Of a stretch of 45,077 nucleotides of DNA, positions 1-8,335 are shown in pieces (the first letter of the stretch is position 1; each line of letters starts with the position of its first letter). The stretch comes from an uncultured Collinsella sp. (GTDB taxonomy: Bacteria > Actinomycetota > Coriobacteriia > Coriobacteriales > Coriobacteriaceae): the NCBI GenBank assembly GCA_900543505.1, contig UQSB01000013.1, forward strand, positions 1 to 45,077, given 5' to 3'. Position numbers and translations under genes: made by a program. The notes below the pieces were generated by a model. The model was not told where the DNA came from and made no database searches. It worked only from the letters and a program-made list of their open reading frames with translations.

Positions 1-2
1 CC

Positions 3-2756
3 TGCGTGGGCGGTGCCATCCGCGACCCGCTGTCGGGCCGCAGCTACGTGTACCAGGCCATGCGTGTCACCGGCGCCGGCGACCCCACCGTCCCCGTGTC
101 CGAGACGCTCGAGGGCAAGCTGCCGCAGCGTAAGCTCGTGACCACTGCTGCCGCCGGCTACTCCAGCTACGGCAACCAGATCGGCCTTGCCACCGGTCAG
201 GTCAACGAACTCTATCACCCCGGCTACGTCGCCAAGCGCATGGAGGTCGGCGCCGTCGTGGGCGCTACCCCGGCAAACCACGTGCGTCGCGAGTGCCCCG
301 CCCCCACCGACAAGATCATCCTGTTGGGCGGCCGCACCGGCCGTGACGGCATCGGCGGTGCCACCGGCTCCTCCAAGACCCAGAACACCGAGTCCATCGA
401 GACATCGGGCGCCGAGGTCCAGAAGGGCAACGCCCCGGTCGAGCGCAAGCTGCAGCGCCTGTTCCGCCGCGGCGATGCCTGCCGTCTGATCAAGCGCTGC
501 AACGACTTTGGCGCCGGCGGTGTCTCGGTCGCTGTAGGCGAGCTTGCCGACGGCCTGTATGTCGACCTTGATACCGTGACCAAGAAGTACGACGGTCTTG
601 ACGGCACCGAGCTCGCCATCTCTGAATCCCAGGAGCGCATGGCCTGCGCCGTCGCCGACGGTGACGTCGAGGAGTTCATGGGCTACGCCGCCGAGGAGAA
701 CCTGGAGGCGACCGTTATCGCCGAGGTTACCGCCGAGCCGCGCATGCGCATGGCCTGGAACGGCGTCGCCATCGTCGATCTGTCCCGCGAGTTCCTCAAC
801 TCCAACGGTGCGCCCAAGCACCAGGTCGCCCACGTCTGCGCCCGCAGTGTGTGGCAGCCCAGCTGGGCCGGTACCACGCTCGCCGAGCGCATGACCTCGC
901 TCGTCACCGACCTCAACGTCGCTTCCAACAAGGGCCTTTCCGAGCGCTTCGACTCCACCATCGGCGCCGCGACCGTGCTTATGCCTTTTGGCGGCAAGAC
1001 GCAGCTCACCCCGAGCTCGGCCATGGTCGCCAAGTTCCCCGTGGACGGCGAGACCACCACAGCGAGTGCCATGGCATGGGGCTTCAACCCCTATTTGATG
1101 GAGGCCGACCAGTTTGCGGGCGCCTACCTGTCCGTGGTCGAGTCCATCGCCAAGCTCGTTGCCGCCGGCTTTGAGCACAAGCGCGCCTACCTCTCCTTCC
1201 AGGAGTACTTCGAGCGCCTGCGCACCGAAGCAGAGCGCTGGGGCAAGCCCATGGCTGCCGTCCTGGGTGCCCTTATGGCCCAGGTCGACCTGGGTGCCGG
1301 TGCCATCGGCGGCAAGGACTCCATGAGCGGTTCGTTTGAGGACGAGACCGGCGAGCTCAACGTTCCGCCGACCCTGATCAGCTTCGCCGTCGCCGTGGGC
1401 AAGGCCGCCCGCGCCGTCTCGCCCGAGTTCAAGGGCCTCACGCACCGCGTCGTCCGCATCGCCCCCGCCACCTACGGCGAGGATTACCGCCCCGACGCCC
1501 AGCAGCTGCTCGCCGCGTTTGACGCCGTCGAGGCGCTCACCGCCAACGGCAACGCCCTGGCCATCTCCACGCCCGGCTACGGCTGCGGCGCCGAGAGCCT
1601 CTTTAAGATGTGCGTCGGCAACCAGATCGGTATCGAGCTTGCCGAGGATGTGGACGTGGAGAGCCTCTTCACCCCGCTCTACGGTAGCTTTATCGTCGAG
1701 CTCGCCGAGGATGCCGAGCTGCCCGAGGTCGCCGACGGCGTTGTCGTCGAGCCCCTGGGCACCACCGTCGAGGGCTATGTCATCGACACCGGCTCCGAGG
1801 TCATCGAGCTCGCCGAGCTCCAGGAGGCCTGGGAGAGCGGCATCGAGGGCGTCTTCGCCTACCGCAGCGCCGGCAAGACCCCCGAGGTCGAGACCATCGA
1901 CTTCCGCACCAAGGATATCCACGTGTACGGCGGCGCCAAAATCGCCCGCCCGCGCGTGATTATCCCGGTGTTCCCCGGCAACAACTGCGAGTACGACAGC
2001 GCCCGCGCCTTCCGCGCCGCCGGCGCCGAGGCCGACACCTTCGTGATCAACAACCTCACGCCCGAGGCTGTTGCCGAAAGCACCCACGAGCTTGCCCGTC
2101 GCATCCGCCAAAGCCAGATCGTCATGATCCCCGGCGGCTTCTCGGGCGGCGACGAGCCCGACGGCTCCGCCAAGTTCATCACGGCGTTCTTCCGCGCTCC
2201 CGAGGTCACCGAGGCAGTTCGCGACCTGCTCAAGGCCCGCGACGGCCTGATGCTGGGCATCTGCAACGGCTTCCAGGCCCTGATCAAGCTCGGCCTGGTA
2301 CCCTACGGCGACATCGTCGACGCCACGCCCGATGCGCCCACGCTGACGTTCAACACCATCGGTCGCCATCAGAGCCGCCTGGTGCGCACCCGCATCTCGT
2401 CCAACCTGTCCCCGTGGCTGTCGCAGTGCAGCCTCGACGACCCCTACACCGTCGCCATCAGCCACGGCGAGGGCCGCTTTGTCGCCAACGACGAGGTGCT
2501 CGCCCAGCTGATCGCCAACGGCCAGGTCGCCACGCAGTACGTGGGCGAGGACGGCAAGCCCAGCATGGACCTTTCCGTCAACCCCAACGGCTCCGCACTC
2601 GCCATCGAGGGCATCACGAGCCCCGACGGCCGCGTCCTGGGCAAGATGGGCCATGCCGAGCGTCGCGGCGACAACCTGTACCGCAACGTGCCCGAGCATG
2701 TCCCCGGCGACAAGTTCATGCCGATCTTTGAGAGCGGCGTAGCCTACTTCGCCTAA
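3..2756 (+). CDS. purL: Phosphoribosylformylglycinamidine synthase, single-chain PurL (5' part missing)
   Basis: Fourth step of purine synthesis: converts FGAR, glutamine and ATP to FGAM in the cytoplasm. The reading frame is open from the window edge, so the start and roughly the first quarter lie upstream; full-length single-chain PurL proteins are about 1,200-1,300 residues and about 917 are visible. The visible part holds the AIRS-like synthase domains (for example GGKDSMSG near residue 436) and then a fused class I glutaminase domain in the last ~270 residues. There FPGNNCEYDSARAF opens the domain, PGGFSGGDEPDG forms the oxyanion strand, GICNGFQAL carries the nucleophilic Cys and SHGEGRF the catalytic His. 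The fusion means no separate purQ is needed. An intrinsic terminator follows 38 bp after the stop, so purL ends its transcription unit. Confidence 0.96.
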   Translation, partial: CVGGAIRDPLSGRSYVYQAMRVTGAGDPTVPVSETLEGKLPQRKLVTTAAAGYSSYGNQIGLATGQVNELYHPGYVAKRMEVGAVVGATPANHVRRECPAPTDKIILLGGRTGRDGIGGATGSSKTQNTESIETSGAEVQKGNAPVERKLQRLFRRGDACRLIKRCNDFGAGGVSVAVGELADGLYVDLDTVTKKYDGLDGTELAISESQERMACAVADGDVEEFMGYAAEENLEATVIAEVTAEPRMRMAWNGVAIVDLSREFLNSNGAPKHQVAHVCARSVWQPSWAGTTLAERMTSLVTDLNVASNKGLSERFDSTIGAATVLMPFGGKTQLTPSSAMVAKFPVDGETTTASAMAWGFNPYLMEADQFAGAYLSVVESIAKLVAAGFEHKRAYLSFQEYFERLRTEAERWGKPMAAVLGALMAQVDLGAGAIGGKDSMSGSFEDETGELNVPPTLISFAVAVGKAARAVSPEFKGLTHRVVRIAPATYGEDYRPDAQQLLAAFDAVEALTANGNALAISTPGYGCGAESLFKMCVGNQIGIELAEDVDVESLFTPLYGSFIVELAEDAELPEVADGVVVEPLGTTVEGYVIDTGSEVIELAELQEAWESGIEGVFAYRSAGKTPEVETIDFRTKDIHVYGGAKIARPRVIIPVFPGNNCEYDSARAFRAAGAEADTFVINNLTPEAVAESTHELARRIRQSQIVMIPGGFSGGDEPDGSAKFITAFFRAPEVTEAVRDLLKARDGLMLGICNGFQALIKLGLVPYGDIVDATPDAPTLTFNTIGRHQSRLVRTRISSNLSPWLSQCSLDDPYTVAISHGEGRFVANDEVLAQLIANGQVATQYVGEDGKPSMDLSVNPNGSALAIEGITSPDGRVLGKMGHAERRGDNLYRNVPEHVPGDKFMPIFESGVAYFA

Positions 2757-2794
2757 GCCTTTCCCATCGGGTACAATCCCCTCGGGTAACAACA

Positions 2795-2830
2795 CCCGCC
2801 ACCGACACATCCGGTGGCGGGTTCTTTTTT
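2795..2830 (+). terminator. Intrinsic terminator after purL
   Basis: A perfect 10-bp stem (CCCGCCACCG at 2795-2804 pairs with CGGTGGCGGG at 2812-2821) with a 7-nt loop is followed by TTCTTTTTT. It lies between the purL stop and the ribosome site of the next gene, so that gene either has a promoter downstream of here or depends on read-through. Confidence 0.9.
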
Positions 2831-2855
2831 GCTTCGCGCATGTAGGAAGGACATC

Positions 2856-3791
2856 ATGGAAAGCCGCAAGCCGTATCTCGCCACCCTGCCCGGACTCATC
2901 CTGGGCTGTCTTGTTTGCTGTGCACTCTGGGGATCGGCCTTTCCCTGCATCAAGATCGGCTACGCACTCTTTGGGATCCCGGCGCACGATAGCGCCTCGC
3001 AGCTACTCTTTGCGGGCTTGCGCTTCACGCTTGCCGGCGCCCTGGTTATCGTTGGGATGAGTGCGGCCCAACGCCGCCCCCTCATTCCGCAGGCTCGCGA
3101 CATCAAGCCCATCTTTGTCTTGTCGCTCTTCCAGACTATCGGGCAGTACTTCTTTTTCTATCTGGGCCTCTCGCGCGCCAGCGCCATGTCGAGCTCCATC
3201 ATCGAGGCCAGCGCCAACTTCCTCGCAATCCTCTTTGCCGCCCTGGCGTTTCGCACCGAAAAGCTCGATGCGGCCAAGGTGCTCGGCTGTGTACTGGGCT
3301 TTGCCGGCGTCGCGCTCGTCAACCTTTCGGGCGCGGACGGCACCTTTGGCTTTGCGCTCGACGGCGAGGGCTTTATCCTGGCCTCCACCGTCGCGGGTGC
3401 CCTGTCGACCTGCCTGATCGGCATCTTCTCGCGCGAGCACGACGGTGTCTTGCTTGCCGGGTGGCAGTTCTTGGTCGGCGGCCTGGTCCTCACCGCCATC
3501 GGGTTTTTGATGGGCGGCGCGCTCTCCCCCACCGCGATCATCCCCGCCATCGCGCTCATTATCTATATGGCACTCATCTCCGCCATCGCGTACTCGCTAT
3601 GGTCGCGCCTGCTTGCCGTCAACCCCGTCAGCCGCGTCTCGGTCTTTGGGTTTATGAACCCCGTCTTTGGTGTGCTGTTGAGTGCGCTGCTGCTCGGCGA
3701 GGGCGCCGGCACGAGCCCCGTTACCGTTATAGTCGCCCTGCTGTTGGTCTGCGGCGGCATCATCATCGTCAACAGGCCTAAAAAGGCCTAG
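2856..3791 (+). CDS. EamA/DMT-family membrane transporter
   Basis: Inner-membrane exporter of the drug/metabolite transporter superfamily; members export amino acids or other small metabolites, and the substrate cannot be read from sequence. The 311-residue protein has about ten hydrophobic segments arranged as two EamA repeats, including ALWGSAFPCIKIG in repeat 1 and SAIAYSLWSRLL in repeat 2, and ends in a short basic tail (NRPKKA). The ATG at 2856 is chosen because AGGAAGG sits 6 bases upstream; an in-frame GTG at 2814 lies inside the purL terminator and is unlikely. It stands alone between the purL terminator and a convergent diguanylate cyclase gene. Confidence 0.85.
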   Translation: MESRKPYLATLPGLILGCLVCCALWGSAFPCIKIGYALFGIPAHDSASQLLFAGLRFTLAGALVIVGMSAAQRRPLIPQARDIKPIFVLSLFQTIGQYFFFYLGLSRASAMSSSIIEASANFLAILFAALAFRTEKLDAAKVLGCVLGFAGVALVNLSGADGTFGFALDGEGFILASTVAGALSTCLIGIFSREHDGVLLAGWQFLVGGLVLTAIGFLMGGALSPTAIIPAIALIIYMALISAIAYSLWSRLLAVNPVSRVSVFGFMNPVFGVLLSALLLGEGAGTSPVTVIVALLLVCGGIIIVNRPKKA

Positions 3792-3858
3792 CGAACTGCC
3801 CTTATTTAGCAGAGGGGATTCACATACTTTAGTTTAATGGAATACATCGGAGAGCCGA

Positions 3859-3887
3859 GGGCCACCATGCACGCAAGCGTGCGCCCC
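3859..3887. other. Hairpin between convergent genes
   Basis: GCACG at 3869-3873 and CGTGC at 3878-3882 form a tight stem, extended by GGGC (3859-3862) and GCCC (3883-3886) across an unpaired stretch. It lies between the transporter stop and the stop of the minus-strand GGDEF gene. There is no clear T-run on either strand, so termination is only a possibility. Confidence 0.35.
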
Positions 3888-3892
3888 TATTT

Positions 3893-5044
3893 CTAGCGTA
3901 TCTGGACGCCAGCTTTCTTCTTCTCGTACTTTACGCGGTAGAGCTCCGCGTCGGCGGCGCGAAGCAAATCTTGCCAGGTATCGACACCATCACCGACCCG
4001 TGCATAGCCGATGGACATCCGCAACAGATACGGCACCTCGGCGCGTGCGAGTTCATCGTTGATTGCCGCGCACAGACGCATGATGTCCTGTTCCGCCGCT
4101 GCCTTTTGGAGCACCACGAACTCATCGCCGCCATAACGTGCGATAAAGCCACCAGCCGGCGAACAGGCATCCTTGAGCGCCGTCGCAACAACCTGAAGAG
4201 CGTGGTCGCCCTCCACATACCCATAGAGATCGTTAATCTGCTTAAAGCCGTCGGCGTCCATCATAAGCAGATATACATCTTCGGCCTGATCCACATTTGA
4301 GAAGAGCGACAGCATATAGGTCTCAAAACGGTTGCGATTGTTAAGTCCAGTCAACGGGTCGGTCGAGATGAGCTGCTCCTGGTAGATGATGTAGAGCAGC
4401 AACATGCTAATCATTATGCCGACACAAAGGCCGGGCACCGAGTATACGACCTGAAAGGTACCGCCCACCAGGGCCGGAATGGCGAAAAATGCCAAGGTTC
4501 GATAGATGGCCTTCGTCTGCAGGCTCTCGACCCTGCGAGATTGCACAAATGCATGCAGGGACGTATGTATAACGTAACAGTAGCTGACGATGGGCTGGAT
4601 CATATAGGCAAAGCCGCGACGATACACGCCCTGCGAATCGATATAGAACAGGGCTTGCGTCCAGTAACTGGTAAACGCCAGCACGACCACCAGAGCCGTA
4701 GGCAACGCTACAAGCACCACCCTATAGCGCGAGGTCAAAAGGCGAGAACCCTGCACCGTCTCGGAATAGATAAACCAAATGAGACACGCGATAGCAAAGA
4801 GCGAAAACGAAACCGCGTTGGAAATCCAGTTGGCAGCAATGCCCAACGTGCCGTCCACACCGTCCGAAAGCGTCCAGATCATATCGAATAATATGTACGC
4901 AGCAGACGTGTAGCCCAGCATGCTAAACAAAAGCTGCTGGGTGCTCGAGAACAGGGAGCGACGGCTTCGTACGGCAAGCCCGATAAGAACAATCATGCAT
5001 AGCACGAATATCTCAATCTTGAGTGCCTTAACCACTAGCGCCAT
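3893..5044 (-). CDS. Membrane-bound GGDEF diguanylate cyclase
   Basis: Predicted to make cyclic di-GMP from two GTP at the cytoplasmic membrane. The N-terminal ~220 residues contain about seven hydrophobic segments and no recognised sensor domain; the C-terminal ~160 residues form a GGDEF domain with the linker DPLTGLNNRNRFE, the metal/GTP segment MMDADGFKQIND and an intact active site ARYGGDEF near residue 305. The residues just before the signature (CSPAGGFIARY) do not contain the RxxD inhibitory site, so product feedback at that site is not expected. Start is uncertain: the ATG at 5044 has GAAGGG almost touching it, while an in-frame TTG at 5077 has no ribosome site. No EAL or HD-GYP phosphodiesterase and no PilZ receptor is seen in the window. 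Confidence 0.9.
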   Translation of the reverse strand: MALVVKALKIEIFVLCMIVLIGLAVRSRRSLFSSTQQLLFSMLGYTSAAYILFDMIWTLSDGVDGTLGIAANWISNAVSFSLFAIACLIWFIYSETVQGSRLLTSRYRVVLVALPTALVVVLAFTSYWTQALFYIDSQGVYRRGFAYMIQPIVSYCYVIHTSLHAFVQSRRVESLQTKAIYRTLAFFAIPALVGGTFQVVYSVPGLCVGIMISMLLLYIIYQEQLISTDPLTGLNNRNRFETYMLSLFSNVDQAEDVYLLMMDADGFKQINDLYGYVEGDHALQVVATALKDACSPAGGFIARYGGDEFVVLQKAAAEQDIMRLCAAINDELARAEVPYLLRMSIGYARVGDGVDTWQDLLRAADAELYRVKYEKKKAGVQIR

Positions 5045-5098
5045 CCCTTCAATATCCAAGTGGTCAGAATCGCCCAATTCGAATCAGGGCAATAAACA

Positions 5099-5125
5099 CC
5101 CCTTTACTCCGCAGGGGTAAAGGGG
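5099..5125 (-). terminator. Probable terminator hairpin downstream of kdgT
   Basis: CCCCTTTAC (5099-5107) and GTAAAGGGG (5117-5125) form a perfect 9-bp inverted repeat with a 9-nt loop. Read on the minus strand it is followed by TGTTTATTG. It is the second of two stems after the kdgT stop and lies just upstream of the GGDEF gene, so it may end kdgT transcription or act in the GGDEF leader. Confidence 0.5.
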
Positions 5126-5136
5126 ATAATAGCAGA

Positions 5137-5176
5137 GCGCCCGAACATCACTGCAAAACAGTTTCTGTTCGGGCGC
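5137..5176 (-). terminator. Long-stem hairpin after kdgT
   Basis: GCGCCCGAACA (5137-5147) pairs perfectly with TGTTCGGGCGC (5166-5176), 11 bp, around an 18-nt loop. It lies 50 bp beyond the kdgT stop. The minus-strand tail TCTGCTATTAT is only moderately T-rich, so this may be a weak terminator or a stabilising 3' stem. Confidence 0.5.
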
Positions 5177-5225
5177 CCATACGGCGCGAATTGCACACGC
5201 CGGCATCATTGATGGGTATCGATTG

Positions 5226-6248
5226 CTACTCGCCATCGATGTCAGTCGCGACGGCCTCCTCTATGGCCTCGACACCGACAGGCGACAGATCCTCCTTGCC
5301 TTGGCAGAACTTCTTGTCGACCCAGCCAGTCAGAATCGGAGCCATGATCGCCGTGATGATAACGGCGGTGGCGATCTGAGCGTACGCGATGGGCGCAAGC
5401 TCGGCGTAGCGCGGTGCGACCTCGGCGAGGGCAACCGGTGTGGTCATAGCCGTGCCGGCAATGGTGGAGCAAGCCACAGCGGCCTTGCCATTGCCGCCGC
5501 ACAGACGCTCGAACGCAAAGGTGATGGGACCGACGACAAACAGCGTGACAAGGCCCAGCAAGATGCCGGAAATACCGCCGGTGATAAAGCTCGACAGGCT
5601 CATGGACGCACCGAGCTGAAATCCGATGACGGCAATCGCGGGATTGGCACCGGGAACCAGCAGGTTCTTGATAAACGGGAACAGGTTGCCCAGAACCATG
5701 CCAATAACGAGTGGCAAGATGGAGCCGATAATGGTGCCAATGGGAATGTTGGCGAGGCCGGAAACACCGAGGATGATCATCGTGACGGCGGGGCCAGCCG
5801 TAAAGAACAGGATACCGACGGCGCCCTGCTCAGACTCATCACCGAACTCGCCCATGATGCCCGTATAGAGCGCCATGTTGCAAAACGTGATGCCGCCGAT
5901 GATAGACACGGAGCTCAGACCCAGGAAGTTGTCGTTAAAGAAATATGCCACGCCCAGGCCGAGAGCCGCTGCGACGACCAGCTTGGGGATCAGCACGACG
6001 ATACCGGTCTTGATGGCACCCGGCGTGGACTTAAAGCTGATGCCGGCGCCCACAAACAGCAGGATCGCGGCGACGATGGCATTGGAGCCACCGCGGCAGG
6101 CAGCCGTAAAGAAGCCGCCGATCTCAAAAACCTGCGGGCAGAAGGTGTTGAGCAAAAGACCGACGATCATCGGATAGATCATGATGTCGCCCGGGATGCG
6201 CGGGACCTTGAATTTCTTTTGCTCGTTGGCGGTCGCTTCCTGTGCCAT
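5226..6248 (-). CDS. kdgT: 2-keto-3-deoxygluconate permease family transporter
   Basis: Membrane protein of the KdgT family, whose founding members import 2-keto-3-deoxygluconate by proton symport during pectin and uronate breakdown. About 340 residues with about ten hydrophobic segments; recognisable family stretches are the opening KVPRIPGDIMIYPM, the glycine-rich GGFFTAACRGGSNAIVAA, and VACSTIAGTAMTTPVALAE. The ATG at 6248 is preferred because GGGGG lies 6-7 bases upstream; the 10 extra codons of a longer form have no ribosome site. No KDG kinase, aldolase or uronate gene lies nearby, so substrate assignment rests on family resemblance alone. Two hairpins follow the gene. Confidence 0.85.
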   Translation of the reverse strand: MAQEATANEQKKFKVPRIPGDIMIYPMIVGLLLNTFCPQVFEIGGFFTAACRGGSNAIVAAILLFVGAGISFKSTPGAIKTGIVVLIPKLVVAAALGLGVAYFFNDNFLGLSSVSIIGGITFCNMALYTGIMGEFGDESEQGAVGILFFTAGPAVTMIILGVSGLANIPIGTIIGSILPLVIGMVLGNLFPFIKNLLVPGANPAIAVIGFQLGASMSLSSFITGGISGILLGLVTLFVVGPITFAFERLCGGNGKAAVACSTIAGTAMTTPVALAEVAPRYAELAPIAYAQIATAVIITAIMAPILTGWVDKKFCQGKEDLSPVGVEAIEEAVATDIDGE

Positions 6249-6390
6249 GAAACCCCCATTTCCGCTGACGGGGTACAAAAGCCCACGTCACGCTTTGCTA
6301 CAGTAAAGTTTGACCATGGTACCAGAAGAAATAGACCAGCTCGGTGAGAAATTCGATTCGTTGGACAGGGGCGCTAAACGTGCCCCGCTC

Positions 6391-6714
6391 TTATATGAGG
6401 CTCAAAACGATATAGAACACGATGCCCGAAACACAGCACCACAGCATCGATTTTGTCTTGACCGCCACGGCCACGACGCCGGCAGCCGCAATCCAGGGAA
6501 CCAAGGCAGGCCAGGGTCCCGCGTCGAACGCGCCGGGGCTCACCAAGTCGTTGGCGACCAGCGCGGCAAAGGCAGCGGGCGGGATATAACCCAGGGCCTC
6601 GGTAATGCGGGGCGACAGCGTTCTCCCGCGCAAGGCAAACGCCGGCGCGATGCGAAAGAACGCGATAGCAGCCCACGACGACAGCCACAGAACCAAGAAC
6701 TCGTTAACGGGCAT
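6391..6714 (-). CDS. azlD: AzlD-type branched-chain amino acid exporter subunit
   Basis: Small partner of a two-component exporter (LIV-E/AzlCD type) that in characterised systems moves branched-chain amino acids or analogues out of the cell. 107 residues with about four hydrophobic segments; the TLSPRITEALGYIPPAAFAALVAND stretch in the N-terminal half (near residues 32-56) is typical of AzlD. The ATG at 6714 lies inside the end of azlC, overlapping it by 11 nt, which suggests translational coupling and equal output. A weak hairpin without T-run (GGGGC/GCCCC at about 6367-6385) lies beyond the stop. Confidence 0.9.
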   Translation of the reverse strand: MPVNEFLVLWLSSWAAIAFFRIAPAFALRGRTLSPRITEALGYIPPAAFAALVANDLVSPGAFDAGPWPALVPWIAAAGVVAVAVKTKSMLWCCVSGIVFYIVLSLI

Positions 6715-7396
6715 CGCGGGCACCTCTTCCGTCAAATACAGCATCGCACGCCAACGCAATGGCAATGCCGGCCACGACGCTTGCCGGCACGGCAATATTC
6801 GTGAGGCCCAAGAACTTGCATACGGCGACGGACACCGCGCCCGAAACCGCCGCGACAACGTTGCCGCGCGACAGCCGCTGCGAAAAGAGCAGGCAGATAA
6901 AGAGCGAGGTGCAGACAAAGGCTGCAATGGCGGTGGGAACATCGACAACGGCGCCGACGATGGCGCCCATCGTACACGAAACGCCCCATGTTGCGATGAG
7001 AATCACGTTGAGCACGAAGGACTCGCGCGGGCCCCAATCCTCCCCTTCAACCAACTTGGCAAGCGAGATGCCATATGCCTCCTCGGTAAGTGTCGCGGCA
7101 ACAGCCAGCGTCTGACGCTTCGAGGCACCCGTCAGATGCGGCGCGATCGATGCCGAGTAAAGCGCAAAGCGCGAGGAGATTGCGGCGACGCTCGCGACGA
7201 TCGACGCCGCAGGCACACCTGCCAGCCACAGATTGCAGATCATAAACTGCCCGCTGCCCGTCACGAACGTGCTGCTCAGAGCAAAGACCATCCAGGGTTC
7301 CATTCCCGTCTGCCCCATGATCATTCCGCACGGCGCGCCTATTGCAACATAGGTAAGCATCACTGGCCAGACGGTTCTAACGATTTTGAGCACCAT
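6704..7396 (-). CDS. azlC: AzlC-type branched-chain amino acid exporter subunit
   Basis: Large subunit of the AzlCD exporter. 230 residues, mostly hydrophobic, with AzlC landmarks: PVMLTYVAIGAPCGMIMGQTG at the start, SSTFVTGSGQFM in the first third, and LTEEAYGISLAKL near the middle. The ATG at 7396 gives the usual family length; a longer form adds a charged, non-membrane N-terminus. The gene is divergent from the HD-domain gene at 7523 and shares a 126-bp promoter region with it. No Lrp/AsnC regulator, the common neighbour, is present. Confidence 0.88.
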   Translation of the reverse strand: MVLKIVRTVWPVMLTYVAIGAPCGMIMGQTGMEPWMVFALSSTFVTGSGQFMICNLWLAGVPAASIVASVAAISSRFALYSASIAPHLTGASKRQTLAVAATLTEEAYGISLAKLVEGEDWGPRESFVLNVILIATWGVSCTMGAIVGAVVDVPTAIAAFVCTSLFICLLFSQRLSRGNVVAAVSGAVSVAVCKFLGLTNIAVPASVVAGIAIALACDAVFDGRGARDAR

Positions 7397-7522
7397 ACGC
7401 TTCTCATCCTGACAAGGTCTCCGAGCCGCATGTAGCGACACGGCAGAATCATCATCCGACAGCAACCGAGTTCACCTACAATTGCCACCGGATCGAAAGA
7501 CACAACTTTTTAGGAAGTCATT

Positions 7523-8335
7523 ATGACAGCTATCGATCGAGACCGGGCGCGCGCGGCCTTCAAAAGCTACACCGATGCCTACGACGCCACTAACCCACGC
7601 ATCGCGCTCAAAATCGAGCATACGTACCACGTGGCCGAGGCATGCGATGCCGTAGCACGCGAGCAGGGCTGGTCGTCAGAAGATATTGACCTGGCATGGC
7701 TTTGCGGCCTGCTACACGATATGGGCCGCTTTGAGCAGTTGCGGCGCTGGGACACCTTTAAGGACGCCGAGAGCATGGGCCATGCAGCGCTGGGCATCGA
7801 GGTCCTCTTTGGCGAGAATCCCGCCGATGCACCCGCCGTAACGAGCATCCGCGACTTTATCGATGACCCGGCAGAGGACGAACTGATCCGCGCGAGCATC
7901 GCCCACCACAGTGATTTTCGCCTGCCCACGGAACTCGACACCCGTACACGGAGCTTCTGCGAGATCGTGCGCGATGGCGACAAGATCGACATCATGCGCA
8001 CCATCGCCGACAGCACCGTCGACACCATCCTCAAGGTGGATGAGGACACGTTTCTCGCCAGCCACTTCTCGACACCGGCGCTTACCGCCTTTGACGAGCA
8101 TCGCTGCGTCGCGCGTGACGAGCGCAACGAGCCGGCGGACTACCTGGTGGGGCTCATCTGCTTTATGTTTGAGCTCGTCCATCCGGCAAGCCGTGCACTG
8201 GCGCGCGAGCAAGGCGATATCTATCGCCTGCTCGACGCGCCCTTTGGTATCACGCGACCCTTTACCGACCCCGCCGCGCAGGCAACCTGGAGCCGCCTTA
8301 AGGACGAGCTGCGCCGCTGGCTGGCAAGCGCTTAG
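7523..8335 (+). CDS. HD-domain phosphohydrolase-like protein
   Basis: Cytoplasmic metal-dependent hydrolase of the HD superfamily; the substrate is unknown. 270 residues. Metal-ligand motifs are intact: EHTYHVAEA (His33/His36 region), LLHDMGRF (His65-Asp66), IAHHSDFRLP and DGDKIDI. The start is supported by TTTAGGA 8 bases upstream of the ATG. A TACAAT hexamer at 7477-7482 is a plausible -10 element, but no good -35 is seen. The stop codon interleaves with the stop of the convergent etfA gene (4-nt overlap), leaving no room for a terminator between them. It could be a nucleotide phosphohydrolase; the sequence does not decide this. Confidence 0.85.
   Translation: MTAIDRDRARAAFKSYTDAYDATNPRIALKIEHTYHVAEACDAVAREQGWSSEDIDLAWLCGLLHDMGRFEQLRRWDTFKDAESMGHAALGIEVLFGENPADAPAVTSIRDFIDDPAEDELIRASIAHHSDFRLPTELDTRTRSFCEIVRDGDKIDIMRTIADSTVDTILKVDEDTFLASHFSTPALTAFDEHRCVARDERNEPADYLVGLICFMFELVHPASRALAREQGDIYRLLDAPFGITRPFTDPAAQATWSRLKDELRRWLASA

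Noticed and set aside
5223..6347. Long plus-strand reading frame antisense to kdgT
   Set aside because: Very polar, repetitive Asp/Arg/His composition typical of the complement of a membrane protein gene; no ribosome site or homology by eye.
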